Positions 15,478 through 24,044 are shown, numbered from the stretch's first letter. The stretch is 25,838 nt of DNA from Prevotellaceae bacterium UBA6417 (GCA_002439755.1 DJPH01000069.1:1-25838), one strand, 5' to 3'. A program made the numbers and translations. Notes: a model not told the origin generated them from the letters alone.

Positions 15478-16140
15478 TTACCCCCCCCCAAGTGAATAAG
15501 TATTCATTGACTTCTTTTTGTTCATATTCTTTTCTCCATCCTTTATTGCCACCTTCGCAGGACAACCATAAGCAGTCACATTATCGGGAATATCTCTGAC
15601 TACCACGCTTCCGGCACCAATCATGCAGTTCCTGCCTATCTTTCGGCATTGAATCACCGACGAACCAACACCAACCCACGTGCCTTCTCCCACATGCGTA
15701 CCGCCACTGACGTGTGCACCGGGAGCTATGTGGCAATAGTCATCTATCACGCAATCATGGCCGACGGTAGCTCCCGTATTGATAATACAATGCCTGCCTA
15801 TCACGGCATCCGCATTGATGACGGCCCCCGGCACGACCACCGTTCCCTCACCGATTCTTGCCGACGGCGAAACAGTAGCACGCGGATGAATGGCCGTGCC
15901 AAATCTAATGGAAGAATTATTGGCCTTCAACCGTTCCACAATCATCTTGCGTATTCTGTTCACGCCTATGCTCACAATCACGGGCGAAAGCCCCGCAGCA
16001 TCGTGCAGCACGGGGCGGCCGCCACACTCGCAGACATCGGGGTTGTCGTCGACAAAAGCATCGACAGTTCCGCCATTAGCTTCAACAATTTCCTTAACGA
16101 CCTTACCATGGCCGCTTGCTCCAAATAAATACATACACAA
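15478..16140 (-). CDS. PglD/NeuD-type sugar O/N-acyltransferase
   Basis: This 220-residue protein has an N-terminal Rossmann-like sugar-nucleotide domain with LFGASGHGKVV (5-15) and a C-terminal left-handed beta-helix built of hexapeptide repeats (about 85-185). GATVGHDC (123-130) carries the predicted catalytic histidine H128. Such enzymes use acetyl-CoA to acetylate an amino or hydroxyl group of a nucleotide sugar, for example in bacillosamine or sialic acid pathways. The normal family end is near AYGCPAKV (190-197). The last ~20 residues (KDGEKNMNKKK... LGGG) are not family-like and end in a G9 run (15481-15489) followed at once by the stop. Length changes of that run would replace only the tail. 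Confidence 0.88.
   Translation of the reverse strand: MCMYLFGASGHGKVVKEIVEANGGTVDAFVDDNPDVCECGGRPVLHDAAGLSPVIVSIGVNRIRKMIVERLKANNSSIRFGTAIHPRATVSPSARIGEGTVVVPGAVINADAVIGRHCIINTGATVGHDCVIDDYCHIAPGAHVSGGTHVGEGTWVGVGSSVIQCRKIGRNCMIGAGSVVVRDIPDNVTAYGCPAKVAIKDGEKNMNKKKSMNTYSLGGG
15481..15489 (-). repeat. G9 homopolymer at the 3' end of the PglD-like gene
   Basis: Nine C on the plus strand, so CTT-G9-TAA in the coding sense. The TAA is the stop codon in the present state. With G8 the frame would run on for about a dozen codons before stopping. Confidence 0.85.
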
Positions 16141-16184
16141 TACTATTTATTATCGTACATCACATCAATTATAAGTGATATAAA

Positions 16185-16799
16185 TCAGTTGTGCCCGTTG
16201 AAAGCATCCATCGTAGCCGATGTGCCCGTTGTGGTATTGATATCTTCACGGCAAAACACCTTCTTGATGGTAATGAAAATCACCTTCAAGTCGGTCATCA
16301 ACGAACAATGGTCTACGTACCACACATCCAATTTGAATTTCTCGGTCCACGTAATGTTATTCCGCCCGTGACACTGTGCCCAGCCGCTGATTCCCGGTCG
16401 CACCTCATGGCGGCGCATCTGCTCCTTGCTGTAAAGAGGAAGATAATAAGTCCTCAGCGGCCTCGGCCCTATCAGTGCCATATCACCCTTCAGCACATTG
16501 ACGAGCTGCGGCAACTCATCAATAGAAGTAGAGCGCACAAAGCGTCCCACCTTAGTCAGACGGTCGGCATCGGGCAACAGACGGCCGTCCTTGTCCTTCT
16601 CGTCCGTCATCGTCTTGAACTTGATAATCCTGAAGATTTTTCCGTCCTTCCCCGGCCGTTCCTGAAAGAAGAGCGCCCCCGCCCCCTTGTTGGCAAAATG
16701 CAACCAAATGGTAACCGCAACCAAAATCGGGCTGAGACAAACCAGTGCGACAAGCGCAATCCAGAAATCAAAAAACCGCTTAAAAAAATGTTTGTACAT
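16185..16799 (-). CDS. Second phosphoglycosyl transferase (PglC-type)
   Basis: This 204-residue enzyme has the same layout as the one at 13456-14076. It has one N-terminal membrane segment (about 10-34), FFQERPG at 44-50, RIIKFKTM, SIDELPQL with the Asp-Glu pair D94/E95, LIGPRPLRTYYLPLYS and PGISGWAQ. The two proteins align without gaps through the first 100 residues and are clearly paralogues. It would load the first sugar phosphate onto undecaprenyl phosphate. The neighbouring PglD-like gene suggests the PglC-PglD pairing known from diacetamido-sugar pathways, but a PglF-type dehydratase is not in the window. The start follows the glycosyltransferase stop by about 15 bases, so the genes are in one operon. 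Confidence 0.92.
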   Translation of the reverse strand: MYKHFFKRFFDFWIALVALVCLSPILVAVTIWLHFANKGAGALFFQERPGKDGKIFRIIKFKTMTDEKDKDGRLLPDADRLTKVGRFVRSTSIDELPQLVNVLKGDMALIGPRPLRTYYLPLYSKEQMRRHEVRPGISGWAQCHGRNNITWTEKFKLDVWYVDHCSLMTDLKVIFITIKKVFCREDINTTTGTSATMDAFNGHN

Positions 16800-16814
16800 A
16801 TCGTTTCGGCTAAT

Positions 16815-18035
16815 TTATTTTAGATGTTTAATTATTGCATCGTATGTATGTTGCACCAAATAATTGGACTTCAAGAATTCATACCCCCGTTCACCCATAG
16901 CTTCAATATCTGCTTTCAGCATCCGGTTCACAGCATCTGTAAACGCATTTACATCATTACTGGGAGCATATAAACCGAAACCGTTCTCCTCGGCAATCGA
17001 ACCTGTATCACAATTCGGATCAGTACAAGCAATAACCGGCATCTTATATTCCAAATACGAAAGCAGACGGCTTGGGAAATTGGGAATCGTAAAACGATAG
17101 TCAAGAAATATCAGGCCCACCTGACAGGCACGCACCAACCGGTCGTAATCTGCCTTGGGCAATCCCTTCATCACCGTCACCGCCTTGGGCCTACGCTCCT
17201 TATACCAATCAGCCAACCGCTGATAGTACGTTCCCGAACCCACCACGACAAAATTGCAATCCTTTCGATCGGCATTTGCCTCCAAACATTCCATCAAAAA
17301 CGGAATACCTTGAGGAATACCCAAATTGCCACCGTATATAAAAATAGGCCTATCCGTAGGCAATCCATATTTATCGAGTATGACAGAAGCCTCTCCCTTT
17401 AGGGGGAGGTTGGAGGAGGCCGGCAATTCAATACTATTAGGAGCCATTTCCACCTTATCAGCACATACCTCAGGATTATGCTCCAACACATAACGCACAT
17501 TGGCAGGACTCATACATCCGATAAAATCGGATATACGGTAGAGTTCCTTTTCCTTACGACGGAACATACTATAAAGCACACCCTTGACACCCGTTTTCGA
17601 GAGCAGTCCCATATCGACCGCATTCTGTGGAAATATATCTTTCAGCAGCAAATAGGAGACAGCTCGCGGATTCCTTCTTTTTTCAGCCTTTATAATGCCG
17701 GTAAAAGTAATCGGAGGAGTGCTGTAAAGAATCAGATCAAAACCTATACCCATGAAATATTTTCTTATCGCCCATTTAAAGAGAGAACCAACAAGAAGTT
17801 GTCCGATACCCTTTTCTACAACATTTGATTTCTGCAGATTCAGTGTTTTGACCCTCAGTATATGGACACCGTCATTTTCCTCCAACGCAGTATTCCTCCC
17901 CTCACGTCTTTCACAAGGGAAAACGATATATACCTTATGCCCCTCATCACGGAACTTACGCATCAAATCAGAATAAATTCCACGCTCCGATATATTCGCC
18001 AATCCGGAGGACATCGTAAGAAATAGGATATTCAT
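16815..18035 (-). CDS. GT4 family glycosyltransferase (WbuB-like) with an in-frame palindrome insertion
   Basis: This 406-residue GT-B enzyme adds a sugar to the growing lipid-linked repeat unit on the cytoplasmic face of the membrane. MNILFLTMSSGLANISERGIY at the start resembles the WbuB group of family 4. IFIYGGNLGIPQG opens the C-terminal nucleotide-binding domain, and IPNFPSRLLSYLEYKMPVIA is the acceptor/donor-site region. Residues about 205-217 (PASSNLPLKGEAS) are translated from a GC-rich palindrome at 17390-17409 and sit in the linker between the two GT-B domains, a tolerant position. The donor sugar is not predictable. It lies just upstream of the priming transferase. Confidence 0.88.
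   Translation of the reverse strand: MNILFLTMSSGLANISERGIYSDLMRKFRDEGHKVYIVFPCERREGRNTALEENDGVHILRVKTLNLQKSNVVEKGIGQLLVGSLFKWAIRKYFMGIGFDLILYSTPPITFTGIIKAEKRRNPRAVSYLLLKDIFPQNAVDMGLLSKTGVKGVLYSMFRRKEKELYRISDFIGCMSPANVRYVLEHNPEVCADKVEMAPNSIELPASSNLPLKGEASVILDKYGLPTDRPIFIYGGNLGIPQGIPFLMECLEANADRKDCNFVVVGSGTYYQRLADWYKERRPKAVTVMKGLPKADYDRLVRACQVGLIFLDYRFTIPNFPSRLLSYLEYKMPVIACTDPNCDTGSIAEENGFGLYAPSNDVNAFTDAVNRMLKADIEAMGERGYEFLKSNYLVQHTYDAIIKHLK
17390..17409. repeat. GC-rich palindrome inside the WbuB-like gene
   Basis: CCTCTCCCTTTAGGGGGAGG has ends CCTC.CCC / GGG.GAGG that pair around a short loop. It shares its core with the right-edge repeat of the DUF559 insertion (8959-8976). It is read in frame as SNLPLKGEAS. 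Confidence 0.75.
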
Positions 18036-18101
18036 TCACTTAAATCTTCTATCACTTTTGTTTCACAACTTACTCACCCACGAAAGCAGCAAGTTCTTGT
18101 A

Positions 18102-19232
18102 TCATATTACAAAGCCCGGTTTTTTCCCGCCCAAGGCAATCCACTCATATACCTGCTTGTTTTTTGCTGCCACTTGAATATATTCATAAGTTCTCTGAAT
18201 ATACATACTGCCTCGTTGCCCCATATCATAGAGTACATCAGTTCCCATGTTAATGGCTTGGGTTACTGCTGATACAAGGTTTTCAAGGCTCAAATCAATA
18301 CACCATCCAAGTTTCTTGTCGTTAAGTTCTTGCCATGGTGTTCCGTTGGTTGTAATAACAGGTACACCACACGACATTGCTTCGGCTATTACCATCCCAA
18401 AATTTTCGCTGTAAGTCGGAAGGACAAACAATGAAGATTCACAATACAGCCTATGCTTTGCTTCACCGAATGCAGGAGGTATAATCTTGACACATGCGTC
18501 CAATCCCTTATCTCTGATTATCTCTTTTAGATGGTCAATATACGTTTCTTCACCGTTACCTGCTATAACCACACTCCAATCAGGATATTTATCATGCAAT
18601 CTGACCCAAGCCTCAATCAAAAACTCTATGCCTTTCTTCTCATGGATTCGTGAAAGGAACAATATCTGTTTCTTCACTCTGCATTTCGCATCCAACGAAC
18701 GGCATTGATATTCTGACACATCAATGCCATTCGGAATAATGGCAATGGGGGCATTGATGCCAAGAGCACGGATATTATCAGCTTCCATCCTCGCAGTGGC
18801 AAGGATACATGCAGCTTTCTGTAAGTCGCGTTTTTGATAAAGATAAAATGCAAGCAACTTCTTCAATCGCTTCTGCTTCATTGACCAAGGTTCAAGGCAA
18901 CCGCGTGGTGACATCATATAAGGAATCTTATGCTTTCGGGCTACGTATGCCATTTTGCTATATAATGGCGACCACAGATTCTGGCCATGAATCAGATCAT
19001 AATGTCCTTCGAGAAGGACTGTTTCCAAATCCTTGATGGATATATTTTGTGGAACAGTTTTGACCTTCACAGATGTTCCGTCAATGAGATGCGTATTCAT
19101 CTCTGCTGAACGCCCTGCCAAAAGCGTTGTTTCAACCCCTATCTGCGAAAGTCCTTTGGCCAAGATTGGAACACTGCGAGATGGGCCTCCATCTTTCTTG
19201 TCTATTGAATTGGTAAATATGCAGACTCTCAT
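18102..19232 (-). CDS. GT4 family glycosyltransferase
   Basis: About 376 residues from the start I choose. The longer open frame begins at 19298, but its first 22 residues overlap the flippase gene and lack family features. The ATG at 19232 gives MRVCIFTNSIDKKDGGPSRSV, a classic GT4 N-terminus, 4 bases past the flippase stop. KKQILFLSRIHEKKGIEFLIEAW opens the second Rossmann domain. FVLPTYSENFGMVIAEAMSCGVPVITT contains the E-x7-E donor-site motif. It is a cytoplasmic GT-B enzyme extending the repeat unit; donor and linkage are unknown. It sits between wzx and the WbuB-like gene. Confidence 0.88.
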   Translation of the reverse strand: MRVCIFTNSIDKKDGGPSRSVPILAKGLSQIGVETTLLAGRSAEMNTHLIDGTSVKVKTVPQNISIKDLETVLLEGHYDLIHGQNLWSPLYSKMAYVARKHKIPYMMSPRGCLEPWSMKQKRLKKLLAFYLYQKRDLQKAACILATARMEADNIRALGINAPIAIIPNGIDVSEYQCRSLDAKCRVKKQILFLSRIHEKKGIEFLIEAWVRLHDKYPDWSVVIAGNGEETYIDHLKEIIRDKGLDACVKIIPPAFGEAKHRLYCESSLFVLPTYSENFGMVIAEAMSCGVPVITTNGTPWQELNDKKLGWCIDLSLENLVSAVTQAINMGTDVLYDMGQRGSMYIQRTYEYIQVAAKNKQVYEWIALGGKKPGFVI

Positions 19233-19236
19233 ATTT

Positions 19237-20505
19237 TTAGCTCTTAAAACTTGTATCATGCGATTTGCAAAGACTGAAATACCCCACCCAAAGCACAAGG
19301 TACACTATTGAATAGGATATAGAGATCAGCCACATAAATGTTATAATAGGCAGATCCATTCTTTTACTCACCATATATACGGCACTTGCTGCCACAATCA
19401 AGAAAATATTCAAGCTTAATTCGATTTGTTGCTTGCCGAATATTGTAAACAATCCGGAAAAAGACGTTGCTACCATTCTGATTGCATACATCAGACACAG
19501 ACATTTGATATACTCACCTGCCACTTCATACCCTGATCCAAACACAAAACAAGAAAACTGTGGAGCTATTGAATATAAAGCACTAAATATCAACCCGGAA
19601 ACAAATAAAAGCGAAAAGGATATTTTGACGAATTTAGGCAACACCTTGTTATGTAGATTCACATCCTCACTTATCTGTCTGTAGAACACCTTGCTCACAT
19701 TGGCCGTAATAAATATCATAGGAACTTCCAGTAGCCTTGCCCCTGCCGAATAATACCCCAATTGCTCTGTTGAATAAAGCATGGAAATAAAAAGGATTAC
19801 AAGCGACGTACAGAATGAATTTAAAAATTGTGCAGGAACCAGATACAGTATCTGTTTTTTACCTTGAATCAATACATCTTTGAAAACCGTATAATCCAAT
19901 ACCTTTCGTTTCTTGAACTTCTGTACATATTCATTTGTCTGTTTTTTCAGTCCCGATATTGGAGCCAACGCATATCCGGCCACCTGTCCAAGTGCTCCCA
20001 ACGACAGCATTCCTGATAATACTTGAATGACTCCTCTCGTCAATTCGCGAAGTATGCCAATAAGACCTATTATCTTATACTGGCTGTATCTGTTGTTGTA
20101 ACTGATGAACAGGAATCTGATGCCATTGGTTAATACCATTATCGGAACAGTAAAAATTATCGGTCCATATTGATAAAAAACATTTGCATGCATCAAATAT
20201 CCTCCACCTATCACTAACAGTAAAAGCGTGGACATAAGAACAGTAATTATAATGCAGACATCAGTGATGTACTGCGCACGATTATCATCCGCATCTGATG
20301 TTATCAGTAAATCCAGCTTCAATGATGCTACCGGAATAACAATATTTGCCATACTAACTAAGTATGTAAAAACGCCAAGTGTCTCAACAGGAACGATCCT
20401 CGTGAGTATCGGCTGAATAATTACATTTATCATCTGCGCCGCTACAGTAGCGGAACACATCAGTGCGGTATTTCGAAATAATTTGTTGTTAAGTATTTTA
20501 TGCAT
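19237..20505 (-). CDS. wzx: Polysaccharide repeat-unit flippase (Wzx, MATE/MVF superfamily)
   Basis: This 422-residue protein is hydrophobic throughout, with about a dozen predicted membrane segments, and starts MHKILNNKLFRNTALMCSATVAAQMINVIIQPILTR, the usual amphipathic helix plus first TM of Wzx. LDLLITSDADDNRAQYI after the second TM is typical of the polysaccharide_synt family. It would move the finished undecaprenyl-linked repeat unit to the periplasmic face for polymerisation by Wzy. The length is normal. It ends 4 bases before the glycosyltransferase start and begins about 10 bases after the acyltransferase stop, so it is part of the same operon. Confidence 0.9.
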   Translation of the reverse strand: MHKILNNKLFRNTALMCSATVAAQMINVIIQPILTRIVPVETLGVFTYLVSMANIVIPVASLKLDLLITSDADDNRAQYITDVCIIITVLMSTLLLLVIGGGYLMHANVFYQYGPIIFTVPIMVLTNGIRFLFISYNNRYSQYKIIGLIGILRELTRGVIQVLSGMLSLGALGQVAGYALAPISGLKKQTNEYVQKFKKRKVLDYTVFKDVLIQGKKQILYLVPAQFLNSFCTSLVILFISMLYSTEQLGYYSAGARLLEVPMIFITANVSKVFYRQISEDVNLHNKVLPKFVKISFSLLFVSGLIFSALYSIAPQFSCFVFGSGYEVAGEYIKCLCLMYAIRMVATSFSGLFTIFGKQQIELSLNIFLIVAASAVYMVSKRMDLPIITFMWLISISYSIVYLVLWVGYFSLCKSHDTSFKS

Positions 20506-20514
20506 ACCTGCATT

Positions 20515-21073
20515 TTATCCATCTAAATTCTTTATTAGTCTTGCTGGATTGCCTGCAATTATACAATGACCATGGGGGAAGGATTTTGTCACTACACTGC
20601 CTCCTCCAACTACTGTATTAGGTCCTAAAACGACTCCAGGAAGAATCAAACAGTTCATGCCAATCCATGTTTTATCTCCTACCACGACTTTCTTTCCTAC
20701 TTGGTGCAAGTCTGGATTAAAATAATCATGATTAGCTGTTATTATTCCCGTATTTTGACCAATCCAACAATCTTTTCCTATGTATATTTCCTGAAACGCT
20801 TGAAAGTAACAACCGCTTTGCTGAAAAACATTTATTGAAGAAGGATCAAATGTAATTTTACCCCCCAAGAACTGTAGTATTTCTCCCAATAGGCCACCGC
20901 ACTCCAAGCCTTCGCTGAAAAAAAGAACGTGGAATGGAACGTATTGACCAGATAAAACCCATTCGATACTCATCAAAAAATTTTCCACGCAAGTATTTCT
21001 TATCATAAAATAAAGAAAGCACGTTCTTAAGCACACATGATGTTACACGCGCATACAAGATTCTTCTAATCAT
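20515..21073 (-). pseudogene. Hexapeptide acyltransferase, frameshifted at a G6 tract
   Basis: The gene starts at 21073 (MIRRILYARVTS), overlapping the wzy stop in ATGATTAG, and reads a family-like N-terminal part to RWPIGRNTTVLGG. There a G6 run is followed by an immediate stop at 20858. The rest of the enzyme continues in another frame: KITFDPSSINVFQQSG, then IGQNTGIITANHDYFNPD, VVGDKTWIGMNCLILPGV and IIAGNPARLI, ending at 20515. This is the left-handed beta-helix of WcaF/serine-acetyltransferase-like enzymes, with H in TANHD. G5 or G8 would restore a single ~185-residue frame. An ATG at 21036 opens the second frame but gives an unrelated N-terminus. It would acetylate a glycan sugar when ON. 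Confidence 0.82.
20861..20866 (-). repeat. G6 homopolymer in the acyltransferase gene
   Basis: Six C on the plus strand, so CTT-G6-TAA in the coding sense. The frame breaks here; a 3n+2 number of G (5 or 8) joins the two halves. Confidence 0.8.
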
Positions 21074-22400
21074 ATTTCTTTTCTATTACGAATTGTATGA
21101 ATGAAAGGGTGATAAAAATAGTCACTAACTGCACTATTCTGAGTGTTGAAATTTCAAATGTAAACAATGTTACAATATAAAGGATGACATATTTAAACTG
21201 ATAATTGCTTAACACCATCCTTTTGAAAGAATATGATATCACACATCCCAACAGCAACATGCCCAAGATAACACCAACAGAACCAAAATTAGCATACATT
21301 GCTCCAAACGTTTCTAACGGCCATGACGAGCCATCCAATTCACGTGTTGGCATTGGAGGATGAACATTTGTTCCATGAGCTATCGAATATAAATACATAC
21401 CATCATCTACAGGCGGCTTGTTTGGGTAAAAAGAAGATGGAATGAATGCTGATGGCAAACTAAAAAAAGAAGCACCTTCCCACTTATCATGCTTATCAAA
21501 GTAATCGACAATTGAGACATAAAATGGCACATAAGACTCACTTACTAAGCTATTTGTCAATCCACCTTCGTTACTCATAAGATAAAAGCCTATTGGGTCT
21601 TTTACAAATTCATCAAACGCACCTGGACGCCTTAATTTGGAGTATGTAGTAAAGAATATGAGCACCATGCATGAAATCGATATTACTTTAACATTTAAAA
21701 AGCGCTTAATCTTTATAGGCTTAACCACAAAATGATATATAGCAACACTCTCAATCAACAACATTATCAAAGCTTTTCTTCCTCCCAATCCCACCATCAA
21801 TCCAGCTAACACAATCAAAATTATATCCAATAACCTTATCTTGTCTTTTGTCCATCTTTTTGAATATACTAATATAAGTGGTGCGTAATTCAACAAAGAC
21901 AACAACTTGGTTTCAAAATCCAAATCTTTAATCATTTCTATTCTTCGCCCAATATTACTAAGAAAATATACTATTCCACCTGTTTTAGACATTACCATAA
22001 CAAAGCCTATCACACCTAATAAATAAAAGAAGTAGCCACAAATCTTATACCTACGACTTTTCAATCTATCTGTACTTTTGCCCATTGTAGCACGTCTTTT
22101 CTTTATCTTAATCATACTTATACCGCATAGCACCATGCAATATCCTATTGATTGCACTATTGTATATTTAAAGAAGACTTCGTCATCATATAATGAAGCT
22201 TCCAAGAAAAAATAACCTGCAATAGGAACGTTAGGAAGATAACTATAAACAATAGTCGGAATTACAATTTTCAGTATATATAAGACCGTAAACGCAATCG
22301 CAGGATTTAGAAAATCCTTTTTCTTGCTGGTTGAAAAATAGGCTATAACGGGTAATAATATTACTATGATTGAAATTATTCTCATACACGTAGTCTCCAA
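21066..22400 (-). CDS. wzy: O-antigen/capsule repeat-unit polymerase (Wzy)
   Basis: This 444-residue polytopic membrane protein has roughly ten to twelve hydrophobic segments and one larger hydrophilic loop in the second half (about residues 265-345: SNEGGLTNSLVSESYVPFY to PMPTRELDGSSWPLE). This layout is typical of Wzy polymerases, which join undecaprenyl-linked repeat units in the periplasm. Sequence conservation in the family is low, so the call rests on topology, the GLGGRKALIML segment and the position between wzx and other polysaccharide genes. It overlaps the acyltransferase start, which indicates translational coupling. The base composition is AT-rich, as usual for wzy. Confidence 0.82.
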   Translation of the reverse strand: METTCMRIISIIVILLPVIAYFSTSKKKDFLNPAIAFTVLYILKIVIPTIVYSYLPNVPIAGYFFLEASLYDDEVFFKYTIVQSIGYCMVLCGISMIKIKKRRATMGKSTDRLKSRRYKICGYFFYLLGVIGFVMVMSKTGGIVYFLSNIGRRIEMIKDLDFETKLLSLLNYAPLILVYSKRWTKDKIRLLDIILIVLAGLMVGLGGRKALIMLLIESVAIYHFVVKPIKIKRFLNVKVISISCMVLIFFTTYSKLRRPGAFDEFVKDPIGFYLMSNEGGLTNSLVSESYVPFYVSIVDYFDKHDKWEGASFFSLPSAFIPSSFYPNKPPVDDGMYLYSIAHGTNVHPPMPTRELDGSSWPLETFGAMYANFGSVGVILGMLLLGCVISYSFKRMVLSNYQFKYVILYIVTLFTFEISTLRIVQLVTIFITLSFIQFVIEKKYD

Positions 22401-22453
22401 TAGAATTCTACAATTAGTTCATTTTGAATTTTATACCAAAAAGTAAGCAGCAT

Positions 22454-22507
22454 TGAACACTTTAAGGTCTTATGGTGTAGATTATTAAGTCCTAATTTGA
22501 GTGTTCA
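22454..22507. repeat. Inverted repeat downstream of the reverse transcriptase gene
   Basis: TGAACACT (22454-22461) and AGTGTTCA (22500-22507) are perfect complements about 38 bases apart. Partial inner pairing (AGGTCTTA with TAAGTCCT, one mismatch) can lengthen the stem. It lies 22 bases past the RT stop on the minus strand, between RT and wzy. It could be a terminator or processing structure, or mark the edge of the inserted RT module. Confidence 0.5.
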
Positions 22508-22529
22508 TGCTTGAAGTGCTACACACTTT

Positions 22530-24044
22530 CTAATGACGCTTCTGAGTTGCAGCAAACGCTTTCGCAATTTGCACCCTTTTTACATCTGTATAAATTTCTC
22601 TTATACTTGCCTTCAGCTTATATAGATTCCTGCGAAGTTGTTTCTTAATTCCGGGCTCTCCAAGCACTTCTGCAGCCTTATATGCATAAGTGAGGTAGTT
22701 CCCGTAGGTTTTCTTACCCGTCATTACAAAACCATTATTGGTTTTCTTCCTAATGATGTGTCTGATAGAGCCAAGGCGAGAATATCGTTTATACATTTGA
22801 TGTTCAAATGCCTTTACTTTAATGGAATTGTTAACAGAAATAGCCCATCGTTTGTACCTTCTTTTTGCCTTCCACATCTTGCGATAATATTTACACAAAC
22901 CTGATGGCTTTATACGTATTTTTTCTCCGTCGAAAGAGAATCCAAGATATTCGATTTTCTTCTTTGTACTTTCTTTTTCATGAAAGCACAAAGCCTTGCC
23001 ATTTATCTTATGTATTTCGTAAAGATTTGTTTTCTCTACCTGAATTTCGAGTTTTAGTTCTTGTATATGATTAATTATGTATTCACGCCAGTTATTTGCT
23101 TCACTTATTGGACAAACAACTACAATGTCATCAGAATAGCGTTTGTAAATACCTTTTGCAGCTTTGAGCTTTGATGCAACATCCTTGTCAAAGTCGTACA
23201 TATATATATTTGCCAGAACAGCACTGATGGGCAAACCCTGAGGAATACCAGGGGCTTTTGTATTCTTTTGAAGATATCCACTCTGGCGTATTTTTTGCGT
23301 GTCTTTTCTATAGCAAAAAGCAACAGCGTTGGCATCTCTCATGTATTGGAGGCGTTTGACTTTTCTGTGTCTGTACTGCCCACTCGATTCACAGGGTATT
23401 TCGTCTTTGAACAGCGAAAATAAATTCTCGTCCGTAACGTATGAATACCTGGTAACATGCTTGTATACTTTATAGACATCTGCAGGCATATCATTGACAC
23501 CAAGCATTTCTTTCCATTTCTGCTTTAATAGCTTATGATCCAGATTGTCAAAAAAGCCTTTTATGTCAAACGTTATGAGGGCTACTTCGTTGCCTTTTCT
23601 TATGCATGCCTTCACATACTGAAAAACATCACCGGCAATATGAATATTGCACTTGTTCCCTTTTCCGTCATGACACTTGATTTTTCTATAAGCCACAACC
23701 ACATCTTGCAAATGTTCTCTCTTTACAAACTCTTCGTACTTCTTTTGAAGCTGGTTCGCATAATATGAAAATATCAGGGAATCGAAATGGGAAGCATAAG
23801 TCAGATTACGAACCTTTCTTATTGGCTTTTTTATTTTTGTTGAATCGTCTGACTTATATGTCTTATAAGAATGAGTAACGACTTCCCTCCTGATTAAGGG
23901 CAAGAACGGATGTGAGGCTATCTTTGAAGGATTCTTAATATACGAGATTGTTTTTCTTGCCTGTTGATACGTGACAGGAAGCCCAATATGTGGATAGTGT
24001 TTCAGTTTAAACCACTCTGGTAAAGAGTCATGTATTGATACCAT
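22530..24044 (-). CDS. Reverse transcriptase of the UG/defence-associated (DRT2-like) group
   Basis: This 504-residue protein is an RNA-directed DNA polymerase. RT motif 3 is ALITFDIKGFFDNLDH (first catalytic Asp D160), motif 4 is PGIPQGLPISAVLANIY (265-281), motif 5 is RYSDDIVVV (D305, D306), and motif 7 is KIEYLGFSFDG (363-373). A helix-rich C-terminal thumb follows. The N-terminus, with LPEWFKLKHYPHIGLP, ASHFDSLIFSYYA and VVAYRKI, resembles from memory single-gene UG RTs such as DRT2, which work with an upstream ncRNA against phage. No maturase, HNH, nitrilase or protease domain is present. The active site is YSDD. About 350 bases upstream are non-coding and hairpin-rich, with their own promoter box. 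The position between ugd and wzy is unusual for a defence gene. The exact UG class is uncertain. Confidence 0.85.
   Translation of the reverse strand: MVSIHDSLPEWFKLKHYPHIGLPVTYQQARKTISYIKNPSKIASHPFLPLIRREVVTHSYKTYKSDDSTKIKKPIRKVRNLTYASHFDSLIFSYYANQLQKKYEEFVKREHLQDVVVAYRKIKCHDGKGNKCNIHIAGDVFQYVKACIRKGNEVALITFDIKGFFDNLDHKLLKQKWKEMLGVNDMPADVYKVYKHVTRYSYVTDENLFSLFKDEIPCESSGQYRHRKVKRLQYMRDANAVAFCYRKDTQKIRQSGYLQKNTKAPGIPQGLPISAVLANIYMYDFDKDVASKLKAAKGIYKRYSDDIVVVCPISEANNWREYIINHIQELKLEIQVEKTNLYEIHKINGKALCFHEKESTKKKIEYLGFSFDGEKIRIKPSGLCKYYRKMWKAKRRYKRWAISVNNSIKVKAFEHQMYKRYSRLGSIRHIIRKKTNNGFVMTGKKTYGNYLTYAYKAAEVLGEPGIKKQLRRNLYKLKASIREIYTDVKRVQIAKAFAATQKRH

Noticed and set aside
16191..16823. 210-codon plus-strand frame
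   Set aside because: Antisense to the second phosphoglycosyl transferase; a shadow frame.
20515..21036. Intact acyltransferase starting at 21036
   Set aside because: The first ~55 residues of this frame are unlike the family, while the other frame, starting at the wzy overlap, has a family-like N-terminus up to the G6 run.
22530..24044. Group II intron, retron or diversity-generating RT
   Set aside because: No maturase/HNH region after the thumb and no intron domain V-like structure seen near the gene; no retron-type short RT; motif 4 (IPQGLPISA) is unlike that of DGR enzymes and there is no variable/template repeat pair visible.
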